64,000 nucleotides of DNA, taken from assembly GCA_002749535.1 (NCBI GenBank), contig MZZL01000409.1, positions 3,116,160 through 3,180,159 on the forward strand, given 5' to 3'. The position numbers and the translations under genes are program-made. The notes under the pieces were generated by a model. The model worked only from the letters and a program-made list of their open reading frames with translations. It ran no database searches and was not told where the DNA came from. Positions 1-11,942 of this stretch are shown here, one piece after another. How positions within the stretch are numbered: the first letter of the stretch is position 1; every line of letters starts with the position of its first letter. The stretch is from Apophysomyces variabilis (lineage: Eukaryota; Mucoromycota; Mucoromycetes; Mucorales; Mucoraceae).

Positions 1-455
1 ACGCAAGATGCCAACCAATGCTGGCTCCCCTTTCTTGTATGCTTTTCCAAATATCCGATCCAATTTGCTTACCTTTTGCCGAAGAATATATTATTTATAC
101 ATGCTTTTTGATAACAGTATTGATCTTTGTTCTTCACATTCTTTCATGAATATATAGCGTTTTGGGAAAGATAAACGGTCAACTGAAGTAGTTTTTCCTG
201 ATCGGTAACATCTGTTTTTATGCAAAGCAGTAGTATAATAAGTATTTGTATGCTTTTTTTCAGCCATTTAATTAACATACAGTGACAAATTAGTCACAAT
301 AATTCAGCAGGATGAGCTTCTGTCATTTTGCGGAAGGCAGTACACGGCGACTTTATTGTTCTCTCGGTATCTCTGATATCAACCGGCTAAACTATTTACC
401 TTTGTGGGGAATTGATTTTCGTTTAGCGCCAGGCTTTGCTGCTCCAGCCTTTCCC
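1..455. other. Left-edge non-coding stretch and presumed 5' flank of the RhoGAP gene
   Basis: No convincing gene is seen. The sequence is AT-rich. An in-frame ATG exists at 312, upstream of the chosen RhoGAP start at 456, but the intervening peptide does not look like a RhoGAP/CRAL-TRIO N-terminus. Confidence 0.4.
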
Positions 456-2161
456 ATGGAGCAGCCATCGTGTTTAGACAATCCTCAATTCAAGACCATT
501 TCAGCTTTGAATATTATATATGAAGCAGGTAATTAGCAGAAAAAGGTCGCAATCTAGTACTGATCCCTTGATTCAGGTGTTGATAAGGAAAGTAGAGCTG
601 TTTTGGTCCTCAGTGCATGCAATCTCCCTGACCCAGAGGTGGCAGACTACGATCTGTTATTGTCGTAAGTACTGGTGTGGGAATATGCAAATGTACCTGT
701 GGGTTGTTGGTGGAACAGTTTTCTTCTTGTGGTCCCTGAAATCCATAATCTTATTAAACCTCCGTGAACCTTAGTTACCTCCTAGCCAGACTGTATGTAT
801 CTTGGAAGTTTAACAAGTCAAGATACTGAACGGATTCTGCAGAGATGAGTTTGTTGAAAATGACTATGTGCTAGTATTTTTTGCATCTCCAGCATCTTAT
901 CGTCCGCCTTGGATGTGGCTATTGCAGGCATATCGGCAGTTAGACCGCAGGTACCGAGGGAACCATTTGCATGGCAGGATAAAGATGATATCTAACGTTG
1001 GATAGATACAAAAAAAATCTGAAGGCTCTCTATGTCATACATCTTTCGATGACCTATCGCCTAATCTTTGAGCTTGCCAATCGCATAATCAGCCCGAAAT
1101 TTGCTAGCAAATTGCATTATTTGTCGGGTCTGGAGGATCTAGACCAGATAATTAGTCTTGCGCAATTGAATATCCCCCAACCTGTTGTCGACTATGAATT
1201 GCAATCATCATCAAACAAGCCCATGCGTAGGGCATCTCAAGCTGCTACATACAAAGCTCCAAATCCAATATCCTTATCACTCGTTTTTGGGAGAAAACTA
1301 AAAGATCTTGCCGCAGTCGATAAATTTCGATCGGATAGCACGCAAAACATCTATGTTCCTGCCGTTGTTCGACAACTAGTAGAACATTTACGTCAGGAAG
1401 GTAATGTGTGATGACGGTTTTCTCCTACATTTAGTACATTACTTAACTGGAAACGTAAAAACACAAGGTATGGATCAAGTTGGTATTTTTCGGAAATCTC
1501 CAAGCAGCACAGAGCTGCAGATGGTCAAGGCACAATTTGACCAAGGTGAGGAGAAGTGTCTCGACATCTTAGAAGGATGCGAAAATCTGACATACATTTA
1601 GGTCTGGAAATCGATTTGTCAAAGCACGATGTCAACGTCTCTGCGTCGCTCCTTAAAGTCTTCTTACGCGATCTCCCTGAACCTTTGATTACCACAGAGC
1701 TCGTTAAAGAGGTGGGCGACTTGTCAGGTAACGCCGGAATCTATCATTGTTCTATTTCATGCGCCGATCTAATCGGATACGATAAATGCATCTCTGTTTC
1801 TCCAGGAACAACGTCGTATTCGGACGAACTAGTTGATCGTGTCCGGTCAAAACTTGAAGGCAGCCATGAGCCTCTTCGTATTGGACTACTCTGTTACCTT
1901 TTTGACTTTCTTGGGGAAGTTGCTGAACATTCAAAAGTTAATCTGATGACTGTACAAAATCTAGCCATTGTATTTTCTCCTAATCTTATCCGTGATGCAA
2001 ACACACCACCCATCAATGGCTATGGACCAGTCATTAACTCCTTATCTCAGGATGCTTTGGCCACTGCTGCACATTGTGTCAAAAGTATGAACGAGGGCAT
2101 GGGATTGGTGCGGATGATGATACTTGAACGAGAGCGGATTTTTCATGCTGATGGCGTTTAG
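456..2161 (+). CDS. p50RhoGAP-like protein: CRAL-TRIO (BCH) domain plus RhoGAP domain
   Basis: Predicted GTPase-activating protein for Rho-family GTPases, with an N-terminal Sec14-like lipid-binding domain. Exons: 456-528, 577-664, 843-950, 1006-1400, 1435-1545, 1602-1727, 1806-2161 (418 aa). Exons 3-4 carry the CRAL-TRIO_2 signature (DEFVENDYVLVFFAS, then YKKNLKALYVIH), which closely resembles human ARHGAP1. The RhoGAP domain follows, with the arginine finger in GIFRK and the conserved blocks LLKVFLRDLPEPL and NLAIVFSPNLI. The intron 1728-1805 is 78 bases with no stop, so its retention would simply add 26 residues. The start at 456 is the weakest part of the model; 312 is in frame, and a short exon between exons 2 and 3 may be missing, because ARHGAP1 has a few extra residues there. 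Yeast Ecm25 has the same architecture, so fungal occurrence is not new. It runs in the same direction as the tricalbin gene 240 bases downstream. Confidence 0.85.
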
Positions 2162-2401
2162 GATTATGCTTGATCTTAATTTTACTTGTACATGCAGTTT
2201 TTTATATTTATGGAAGTAAAACTAGCTTATGTTCTGAAAACGCGTGAACAAACCACGAACGTGTTTTCTTGAGCAACCCTAAAAGGAGAGTCAAGTGAAG
2301 TTTTAAAGACCCGCTGTCCCAGAGAGGATTGCCATATTCAAGCTGAATTCCCATATTCTCTCTCTCTTTCCGGTTCTTTATTATCTTTTACCTCCCCCTA
2401 A

Positions 2402-5400
2402 ATGACCGAGCCTTCCACTCCAATACCTATTTCATCAAATACTTCGGTCACATCCAGCAAGGATGCTCAGATCAATCCGAAACTTACCTCGAACGACAAG
2501 CCGAACGGCCAAGAGACAGAAAAGACAGCGATAAAGCCTGGTGTGACAGCTGAACAGAATCCATCGCTCCCTGGAAGCTATTCAGAAAGCAACAAGCATG
2601 GGCTACCAGACTGGTATAAAGTGGGCTGGACATCATTCTCACAGCTACCCAATCCAGGGGATGAGGCTTCCATGGAGCAGCTATCCCAGCAAATTGGCAC
2701 AGACGCGCTGACGGAGCTGTATAAAGGAAGCCAAGTCAGACATAACGAAGACCTCATTGGACAGTTTCTGAATGAGGCATATTATGGCGAATGGTACCAC
2801 AATACAGCCGTTCTGTTGTTTACGGTAGTATTTACTTGGTTGATTACTCGACTTGGAGGAGGTCTCATGGGGTGCTTTGTTGTATGTGCTTTTTTGGGTA
2901 AGACAGCTTTATTTCCTTTCTTTCGACCTATTTCCTTGGTGTTCATATTTTTTTCCCAGCCACGTATTACCAAACTTCGATCCGGCGGCTCCGACGCAAT
3001 GTTCGGGATGATGTGCAACGCGAACTTATGAGTAACAAACTTGAAACGGATATCGAGAGTGCGGGTTGGATCAATCACTTTCTGTCCAAATTTTGGCTTA
3101 TTTATGAACCTGTGTTGTCGGCCCAAATCATTGGCACTGCGGACGCCATCCTGATTGAAAGCACACCTTCCTTCCTGGATTCGATCCGCCTCAGCACCTT
3201 CACTCTTGGCACAAAAGCACCTCGCATAGATGGTATTAAGACTTATCCAAGAACCGAACCTAATGTCGTGGTAAGTTGAAAAACCCGAGCTTAATTTTAG
3301 GTTGTGATTCTAAAAAAGGTATGGATGTCTGGTATAGTGCATGGACTGGAAATTATCCTTCATCCCCAACGATGTCTTAGACCTTTCTCAACGTGACCTC
3401 CAAAGCAAGGTCAACCCAAAGATCGTCTTGACAATTCGCGTCGGAAAGGGTATGTTAGGAGCAGGTATGCCCGTCCTTCTGGAAGATATCGCTTTTAGCG
3501 GCACCCTCCGTTTAAAGTTTAGACTGTTCAACGAATTTCCCCATGTCAAAACGGTGGAAGCATCTTTCCTGGAAAAACCTCATTTCGATTACTCTCTTAA
3601 ACCTGTTGGTGGCGAAACCTTCGGTTTCGATATCAATAATGTAAGTGTCGAACGTTACAATAACATACAAAATAAGTAATAAGTTGGAATACATCCGTCT
3701 CACGCTTTTACGGCTGCTCAGATCCCGGGATTGCAAACATTTGTTCAAGAACAAGTTCATGCCACGTTAGGACCGATGATGTATGCCCCGAACGTCTATA
3801 CCGTTGATGTGGCCGGTATCATGGCTGGCACAATCGCTGACTTGGGTAAGAGACTTCCTGATAGCTTGGCAGAAAAAAAAAAAAGAAAGCTTAATCTTCC
3901 CTTTTTTGTTTGTGTACAGATTCCGCCAACGGCGTTCTGGCCTTGACCATTTACTCTGGTTCAAATCTCAAAGGATCCGATATGTTTGGTACCCTTGATC
4001 CATATGTCACGTTCCACATCGGCGACGTCCGCAACCCTGAGTTAGGTCGCACGTCTGCTCATGAAGATACCTCGAACCCTAAATGGGACGAAACTCACTT
4101 CCTCTTGATCAACAATCTCAATGACAAGCTTTGCCTACAGTTGATGGATCGTAACACGGGGCGTAAAGATTCCGATGTGGGCTTGGCTGTCTTTGAGCTG
4201 AAAGAACTCTCTGACTCGAACAACGTCTTAGAAGGCTTGTAAGTTTGAGGGCTTGGAGATAAAACGCTCCTATGAAGCAACTGTTAACTTACTCAATATG
4301 TTTCTTCCTTTGTAAGGAATATCGTCCTATTGAGAAACGGAAAGCCTGTAGGCGAGCTAAAGTGTGACATGCGCTATTTCCCGGTGGCTCGAGCGGAAAA
4401 GCAAGAAGATGGCACCATTATCCCTCCTGCTGAATCCAGTAAGATAGAAAAGACTCGAATTGTCGATAGTAATCCGTTGCTTACCCATGTAAAATCAACT
4501 CTTTACAGATAGCGGTGTATTGCGCTTCACAGTCCATGAATGCCAGGGTCTTGGAGGAGAAGTGAGAAAGAGTGGTTTTAATCTCCCTATCCCTGGCGTT
4601 GGTGGCTCCGATATTGATGCCTATGCGATTGTCAGAGCAAACGGTGTTGAAAAGCTCAGGACAAAGACATTCAAGCGAAGCATCAATCCTCGCTGGGACA
4701 AATACTTCGAATTATTTGTTCCTGATAAAACCAAGATGGATTTGAACGTCATCATTATGAACAATAAGGAGTTTTCTGATGACGAGGTGATCGGCCGATG
4801 GAAGAGCAGTCTGGTTGCCATGGAGGAACAGTTGGCCCAACAAGATTGGTGGACGCTGAGAGATGGCGTAGGGAAGATCCATTTGAGTGCTGTATGGAAG
4901 CCTGTGCCCATGATTGGCTTCACTGAGAGTCTTGGACGAGGATCATACCGTAAGTACATAAACCCACATAAGCAATCGAACCTATGATGCTAAACCTTAA
5001 TCCTCAGGCCCACCCATTGGTGTAGTTCGTGTGAAGTTCTTTGGTGCCAAAGACCTAAAGAATGTCGAGACTTTAACAGGTGGTAAATCGGATCCATACG
5101 TGCGCATCCTGTCCGGTATGCAGGTGCGTGGTCAGACCGACTATGTCACAGATAATCTGGATCCCCAGTGGAACACAGCCTTGTATGTACCTGTACATTC
5201 TATCCGTGAGGATCTGGTCTTTGAAGTTATGGATTACAACGACATCCATAAAGACAAGACGATGGGTATCACAGAGCTTGTCTTGAAGGACGTAGTAAAG
5301 GAAGTGACTCGAGAGGATGGCCAGATTATCTACGAAGCTCTTGAGACAGTGGAAAGGTGATTAAGTGCTATTCAATTATTGTATTGCTTATCTATTGGGT

Positions 5401-7530
5401 TCTGTTACTAGATCCGTGGAATTGACTAGTAGCGAACACAAGAAGGGCAGAGGTATCCTCAATTACGCTGCTTCTTTCTATCCCACATTGGCACTTGCCA
5501 AGAAAGCTCCAGAGGAGAAAAAAGATAGCAAGACCGACGAGAAACCAGAGCCAGTAGCAGATGAGGACAAGGAACAACTGGCAGAAGCATCCGAACCTAC
5601 AAAGGATATTGAAAAAACAGAAGAACTCCCTGAAAAAGATCTGCACGGTGAGCTCATTAAATATACCGAGGACAAAAAGATCGATCTTCTTGCTTATGAA
5701 TCGGGTATCCTTTCTGTCACAATCCACGGAGCCAAGTTGCTGGAGCGTGTGAAAATTACTGCGGATATCTTGGTGGACTCGAATGATCCACAGTATCGCA
5801 CGGTCCAGGCAAAAGGTCTTGACCTTCCATTTAATGAAACTGGGGACGCTTTTGTCAAAGAGATGGATTTCTCACGCATCGTTGTACGTCTTAAGCCTGT
5901 GAAAGATGACAAAGATGACTCCAACTTGGGTTATTGGACCAGTTCTGTGCGTGATATCGTACGACAGATCCAAAATCGCGATGGAAACGAAGATCCTGTG
6001 AAAGAATACAAACTTCTTAATGGTGACGGTGCAACTGTGCGTCTGAGCTTTGATTTCACTCCTGTAGTGCAGTTTAAGCTCGATCCGAATGAAAGTTTAG
6101 AGAGTAAGACAGTAACTCTACCATCCGACTTAAGAAGGCTTAAATTTTTTCTTTTCTTAGATCAAGGCAATCTGACCGTGACAGCACTAAAAGCAACCAA
6201 TCTCCCCGCTGCCGACAGATCAGGCACTAGTGATCCTTATGTAGTGTTCCTCATGAATGGTGACAAGGTGCATAAGACAGAGGTACACAAGAAGAATCTA
6301 AATCCAGTGTTTAAAAACGAAAGCTTCACCGTGCCTGTGGTAAGAGAAAGTTTATTTCAAGTGGAAGAGAAGAGCATTGTTTCTAAAATGTTGGGTTGAA
6401 CAGCATAAACGAAGAGAAGCTACACTTGTCGCCGAAATATACGATTGGGATCAAATCGGCAAGAATACTTTGCTAGGAAGATGCGAGATCCCCTTCACAG
6501 GTGATGTTATAGAGAGTTTCGCTGCCAAGGATGTGGAGGTTCCCATCCAAGACGGGGCCACTCTGAGAGTACGCCTGCTATGGCAACCACAGCTATTAGC
6601 TCGCAAACGCACAGGCACATCGCTCTTCTCTGCCACAACACGTATATTTACTCACGCACCCGGCACAGCATTTGATGTCGGCAAAGAGGTTGTTGGTGCT
6701 GGTTTCGGTGCCGGCGGCAAGGTGCTAGGTGCTGGCGGCAAAGTCATCGGTGGCGGTGTGTCCATGATCGGTGGAGGCGTGCATGCTATCGGTGGTGGCG
6801 TATCTGCCATTGGCAATGGTATCCGAGGAATCCATGTCTTTAGCAAGAAGGAAAAGATCGAGGAACATCATCATTATACTGTGACAGAATCGCCAGCCAC
6901 TCCTGAACCAACACATTCTTCAGCAACCGATCACGGTAGCATTGAATCGTCCATAAGTTCAGGCATCCAAGGCAGTGGTAAGAGTAACGAAAGATACTTT
7001 CGGTTAGGAAGCGCAAAATATAAACATTTTGCGTTATCTAGATAATAGTAACGGTTCAGGAGGTGGTACTATTCAGGTCACATTATTGGAGGCCCGAAAT
7101 CTCAAGGCTATGGATCGCGGTGGAACCAGCGATCCCTATGCTCGTGTACGACTCAATGGCAAGATTCTTCATAAGACCCGTCATATCAAGAAAACGCTAA
7201 CACCCTTCTGGTTTGTTTAAAGGAATTTTGACTGGATGATATCAGAGTAAGCTAATCATACGTATTGGTAATAGGGAAGAATCATTCACCACTAAAATTG
7301 GAAGCGATCGACCGGTTTTGGAAATCATGGTCAAGGATTACAACAAATTAAACGATGTGGATATTGGTGAAGCGAATCTGGATGTCTGGAAAAGCCTGAA
7401 CAATCAAACCTCGTTTGATGGCTGGCTACCTTTAACCCCTGAAGGTACAGGCGAGGTCCATGTTCGTGTGGAAGTCGTCCAAGAATCTGGCATAGCAGGA
7501 CGTGTTGGAGGGTTCTTCGGAATGAAATAA
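2402..7530 (+). CDS. Tricalbin / extended-synaptotagmin: ER-plasma membrane tether with SMP and multiple C2 domains
   Basis: Lipid-transfer tether at ER-plasma membrane contacts. Exons: 2402-2897, 2960-3270, 3338-3640, 3722-3845, 3920-4238, 4317-4438, 4509-4949, 5008-5356, 5412-6103, 6161-6339, 6404-6977, 7042-7210, 7275-7530 (1444 aa, all phases consistent). Order: polar N-terminus; hydrophobic hairpin (AVLLFTVVFTWLI) near residue 137; SMP domain over exons 2-4; then C2-like units. C2 cores are GVLALTIYSGSNLKG (exon 5), GVLRFTVHECQGLGG (exon 7), GVVRVKFFGAKDLKN (exon 8), GILSVTIHGAKLL (exon 9), GNLTVTALKATNLPA (exon 10) and GTIQVTLLEARNLKA (exons 12-13). The exon 5, 8, 10 and 12 units keep the calcium-loop DPY; the exon 9 unit lacks it and looks degenerate. 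Exon 11 encodes a glycine-rich 7-residue repeat. The length fits yeast Tcb proteins (about 1190-1545 aa). Which Tcb paralogue it matches is not decided. Confidence 0.92.
6695..6841 (+). repeat. Seven 21-base coding repeats (glycine-rich 7-residue units) inside tricalbin
   Basis: Consecutive 7-residue units lie in exon 11 between two C2 domains. Examples are GKVLGAG, GKVIGGG, VSMIGGG, VHAIGGG and VSAIGNG. Each unit has an aliphatic residue at position 4 and glycines at 5 and 7. The regular small/hydrophobic spacing suggests a flexible or membrane-inserting linker; that function is inferred. Confidence 0.85.
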
Positions 7531-8115
7531 AATTGCAGTTGCTACATGCGCTTTCATACCGCCATTTCTTTAGCTGAGCCAAGAATTAATGTGGTTTTCA
7601 ATTGCTTTTTTAAATTTTAGACAGGTGCCATATTTTAGATCCTTGTTACTTAAGTCTTTTCTTACGACTCACCGTTTAAGTTCAAAGTTGCTATATAGGT
7701 GTTAAAGGATATCACGAGATGCCCGACATATTACTATTCTTTTTCTCTCAGTAAGAGTCATCTAAAGCTATTAACGGCTTGAACTCCAAGAGAGCGAGAT
7801 TACCTAGGAAGCATTTTGGCATATGTACTGTTTGTCTCACTGTTGCTGGACCCAATGCTATCGTTGATAACGAAGCTGTTCCGGAGCTTACGTTTTCTGC
7901 ATTGGTGGATAAGAGAACATGAAGAATTGAAATAGGTCAAAACAAGTGATACAATCAATATAAACCTGTTCATAGCGTAAAGTGATTTTAATAGCCAGTC
8001 AATGCAACAGGTAAGCTCCCGGGGCCAGCGTTCGTCTCCACTATGACTTACTATTTTGATGTCCCAAAAGAGAGAAATTTCGGCGCATCAGTTACTATAG
8101 GCCGTTCAACCTGCC
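7531..8115. other. Intergenic, tricalbin 3' end to RPC25
   Basis: 585 bases with no supportable gene. It should contain the tricalbin 3' UTR and the RPC25 promoter; no clear core-promoter motif stands out. Confidence 0.5.
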
Positions 8116-9032
8116 ATGTTCGTTCTTTCTGAATTGGAAGACACGGTTAAGATCGTGCCCAACGATTTCAGAAAGGAAGACAAAGATGCTATAATCGATG
8201 TTCTCAATGAAAAATTTGCCAACAAAGTAAGAAACAACCAATCGATCCAAGCTTCCAGGAATGACTTCCGATCAAACACGTAGTTCGTTTTGGTTAGGTA
8301 GTTCAAGAAGTAGGTCTATGTATATGTGTGCATGATATTCTTGAAGCCTCCGAAGGCATTATTTTATACGGTGATGGATGTAGCTACAAAAAAGGTGAAC
8401 ATAGCAACAGCACATAATGGCCGATCTCATGCTCTCTACAGTCAAGTTCCGATTAGTTGTTTTTCGACCTTTCGTGGGTGAGATTCTGACCGGCAAAATT
8501 AAGAGTTGTTCACCGAAAGGCGTACGAGGTAATGGATGATATTAAGGCGAGTAAAAAAGCCTACTAAAACATGGTCTGACATAGTGACTATGGGCTTCTT
8601 TGACGATATCCATATTCCTGGAGTTGCACTTCAGGCAGGCTCCGAGTTGTAAGAAAAACTAAAAGACAAACATGCTTGACACTAAACCATGTTATGATTT
8701 TTGTTATTAGCGACCCGGCAGAACAAGTCTGGGTGTGGAATTACGATGGCGAGAAGATGTACATGGATATTGACGAACCAATTCGATTTCGCGTACTACG
8801 TGAACTGTTTACAGACACAACACCAACGACACATCCTCCGGCAGGCCACCGACGGCAATCCATTGCAGACGCATCAGCTAGCAGTGATTTGGCAGCAAAT
8901 TCAACTAAAATAGCACCGTATTCGCTAACGGTAAGGTTTGGAAATAGAGATTTGATAAAGCGAGCTAAGAAGACTTTTTAGTGCACGATCCAAGAAGACG
9001 GCTTGGGCTTGCTTTCATGGTGGGGTTATTAA
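8116..9032 (+). CDS. RPC25: DNA-directed RNA polymerase III subunit RPC8/Rpc25 (RPB7-like)
   Basis: Stalk subunit of RNA polymerase III, pairing with Rpc17 for transcription initiation. Exons: 8116-8226, 8298-8394, 8442-8528, 8585-8648, 8711-8930, 8982-9032 (209 aa; yeast Rpc25 is 212). The N-terminus [18 protein letters not shown] is typical. The Rpb7-type N-domain ends around GDGCSYKK, and the S1/OB-fold domain contains [18 protein letters not shown] and [13 protein letters not shown]. The acidic/aromatic [15 protein letters not shown] and the C-terminus GLGLLSWW are hallmarks of RPC8. The last exon is only 51 bases and supplies that C-terminal motif. The insertion with [10 protein letters not shown] before the C-terminus is low-complexity and probably a surface loop. 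Confidence 0.95.
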
Positions 9033-9813
9033 AAAGAACTAAAAAAAACGGTAAACTTTCATTGGACGGATATAAACGATCTGCATCCATCACGAAGCAT
9101 TAGCCTACTCTGTTTATCGCTGAGAGCTTGATAGCACTTGATGAAAATGACGCCCCTCTCAATATTCCTACTTTTTTTATTGAAATAGCTTCATGAGCTT
9201 GTTTGGTGCTGTATGTTGTATCAATACAGTTCGATATCCGACGATAGGGAGATCAAACGGTAACATTTATGCAAAAGGAGGGCCGTGCTGCATTTGTGTT
9301 TTAGGAGAATCTATGCTGACAAAGCGGACGGCAAAAAAAAGTGGAAAATCACATTTCTTTCGCTATGGCCCGGAATGCCAACTTTTACTGACTTATCCTT
9401 CATCGGTTTTTCAACATGAGGTTGTGCCCAGTTCATATAACGGCGTTTGCTGATCATGTAGTACACGTAAACTTTGTACGACGTTTATCTGCAGAAAGAC
9501 CAAAAACGATGGAGATCACCGAGTTGCAAAGACTATCCGCTACTCTAATTTTAAAAGTTCATTAGCATTTGTATGCATGCTTTCCACATTTTATTCATTC
9601 TTATCTCTAACTTGTTACTGATCGGACGCCATATAAAAACCGTAATCATTCACTTTACATCTTGTTAACCTCTTTAGGTTTAATCTAGTAGCACCAAATC
9701 ACTATACCAGTTCATTTCCGCCAGCTTAACCTGTCGTTTACTTATAATTGCTGAATGCAAAACTTTTCTCTTTTATCCTTTTTCTTATAATTTTCATTAT
9801 CTTTAGTAATCTT
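9033..9813. other. Intergenic, RPC25 to mucin-like gene
   Basis: 780 bases. One 86-codon open frame (9193-9453) is present, but it has no recognisable domain or codon-use support. Nothing else is seen. Confidence 0.5.
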
Positions 9814-11469
9814 ATGCTTTTACCATTCCGTACTTCTTACATCGGCATCTTCTGCATTCTATTTACATTGTGCATCCATCATCTCGCCAATGCAGAGGTT
9901 ATGATTGTTGATAACAATATATATGCCACCACGCAAACCTTAGTCTATACACCACCAGCTATAATTAGGCCTCGTGGCGTGGATTCGCAGACTCCCACGA
10001 ACTACGAGGAGAAAACTCCCCAATCTAGCGAATCTACCTCTGCTACACATCAAGAATCTTCCTCGAGCGTTCCATCCAAGGATATATCCTCCACCAACTC
10101 CTCCGGGTCTCCATCCACAGATGCATCCTCATCAAGTTCATCTAGCAAGGATTCCACAACAACAATCACTACTACCTCTCCATCCACCACTACCATAGAT
10201 AGCACCACTTCATCTATTACGACTGAATCAAAAACAACAGCAGAACCCACAACAACCGAGCCTCCTCCTCCACCGCCCGCAAGCTCATCGCCCCCTCCCA
10301 CGACTACAACTGAAACAAAGCCCATACCGACAGTCGCTACTACTGAGAACGAGCCTAAACCGCAAACAACGTCAAATCAGAACAGACCTACAGATCATTT
10401 GCCTTCTACTACCACTCCCCCCACAAGTAGTACTACTACAGCTCCCATACCGAATTCACCTTCTACACAAATACCTACGCAGACGCAACAAGTTCCGCAA
10501 GGTACTCTTAGTGGCCAAGCAACATGGAACCCAGCTACTTTGTCTCCTAATACCATTTCCGGCATTGGGGCAGCATCCAATACCGTCACTTCTCCCCCAG
10601 TGTCAACACCGTCTGTGGTGTTTGGGCAGGATGCATGTGCTGCAGATCCTGTTGCTGTGCAAAACCGATGCCCTGCAGGTTATTTTTGCGCCACCGCGAC
10701 GAGGAAATGCATCGCTTTGCTGGAAAACGGTGCTTCATGTAACGAGGATCATCAATGCGCCTCGGGTATCTGTCGAGCAGCAACCTGTATTGGCAATTCA
10801 TCCAGTATTAGTGGTAATGCAATTGCTGGCATTGTCATAGGATCTATCATTGGTTTTGTCCTACTCATATTCGGTCTTATGTGGTGTAATCGTCGACTCG
10901 AACGCCACCGCATGGCCCAGTTTGTGATGTTTCATAACGATGAAAGTGATAGCATAGGAGTAGCAATGACCAAGAAGGCTGAGCCACTCGTACCTATGAC
11001 CGAAAAGCGCAAAGAAGGGATGGATATGTCAGCCTACGAAGATCATGAATTCTATGGCGATGTCGCCCTGGCTGCACTTTCAAATTCTTCCGTTGCTCAT
11101 CAACTGCGACCCACTTCTTACGTCTCGAGAAGCTCAACACCTGATCCTTATAGCTCGACTGCTGATCCTCAAATAGCTTTGCAACCACCACCTCGAGCTT
11201 CGATCCTCCCACCAGGAATAAGATATATGACACCGTTCGATCACAATCATTTGATATCTGAAGATCGATATGCACAACCGGCTGATCTTGACGCATTTCA
11301 GATTTCTCGCCAAGAACAGTTATGTCGGCAAAGTCTCGGACCACTTGCCCATGGAATAGGTGGCGATGCATGGAGCAATGAAGATCGGATATCACTAGCT
11401 CGACCATCGCATTACAGTGATCTATCTTCCAGAGAGTCCTCCACTATCTCAGCACAGATACGACGATAA
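9814..11469 (+). CDS. Mucin-like single-pass membrane protein with Cys-rich juxtamembrane module
   Basis: Single-exon gene, 551 aa from the first ATG. The frame is open upstream but has no ATG. The N-terminus LLPFRTSYIGIFCILFTL ending near HHLANA looks like a signal peptide. Residues about 45-270 are Ser/Thr/Pro-rich with many SS, TT and PPPP runs, suggesting heavy O-glycosylation. Residues about 273-325 contain eight Cys in a compact pattern (CPAGYFC, NGASCNEDHQCASGIC), like small disulfide modules seen in fungal surface proteins. A TM helix follows (IAGIVIGSIIGFVLLIFGL, about 335-357), then a 190-residue cytoplasmic tail with charged and Ser/Tyr-rich stretches. The architecture recalls fungal cell-wall stress sensors (Wsc/Mid2 type), but no WSC domain is visible, so a sensor role is only a hypothesis. 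Confidence 0.8.
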   Translation: MLLPFRTSYIGIFCILFTLCIHHLANAEVMIVDNNIYATTQTLVYTPPAIIRPRGVDSQTPTNYEEKTPQSSESTSATHQESSSSVPSKDISSTNSSGSPSTDASSSSSSSKDSTTTITTTSPSTTTIDSTTSSITTESKTTAEPTTTEPPPPPPASSSPPPTTTTETKPIPTVATTENEPKPQTTSNQNRPTDHLPSTTTPPTSSTTTAPIPNSPSTQIPTQTQQVPQGTLSGQATWNPATLSPNTISGIGAASNTVTSPPVSTPSVVFGQDACAADPVAVQNRCPAGYFCATATRKCIALLENGASCNEDHQCASGICRAATCIGNSSSISGNAIAGIVIGSIIGFVLLIFGLMWCNRRLERHRMAQFVMFHNDESDSIGVAMTKKAEPLVPMTEKRKEGMDMSAYEDHEFYGDVALAALSNSSVAHQLRPTSYVSRSSTPDPYSSTADPQIALQPPPRASILPPGIRYMTPFDHNHLISEDRYAQPADLDAFQISRQEQLCRQSLGPLAHGIGGDAWSNEDRISLARPSHYSDLSSRESSTISAQIRR

Positions 11470-11942
11470 CATTTACTAGGCTACTTTTTAGACGATTTAG
11501 AGAATTTTAAATACCAATCAATTTGTAATATTAGCGCCATTAAAGCGATTCTGTTTTTTATGCGTATTAGGAACATACAGATAGCAATCAGAAAATGAGT
11601 GGGATACTGAAAGAATTTCTTACGGGGCGAAAATAATCCTGCTTCCAGTTATCGATAGAAAGGGCACCGATTTGCCCAATAGCCATGTGCGCTTATGTTT
11701 GTCTTCATATACGACTTGAAAAACTTATGATTCTGCGAGTACAGCGGCCATAGTACGCATAACCATGCGTCAGTCGCAGTGGGGTTTTTAGTCATGTGCT
11801 ATTCAACATATCTGTCGTGGCAAACACAGGAACGACACTTATTTCCTTTTTCTAGCTCTTTTCCTTTTTATTTTTTATTCAACGCATGAGCACCTTTTGT
11901 CAACTTTTTCTGTGATTGTCATTCAAATCAAATTACATCGCC
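11470..11942. other. Intergenic, upstream of NIPA transporter
   Basis: 473 bases, pyrimidine-rich near the NIPA start. No gene or motif is recognised. Confidence 0.45.

Noticed and set aside
9193..9453. 86-codon open frame on plus
   Set aside because: Has an ATG but no recognisable domain, odd Cys-rich composition and no splicing partners; likely chance.
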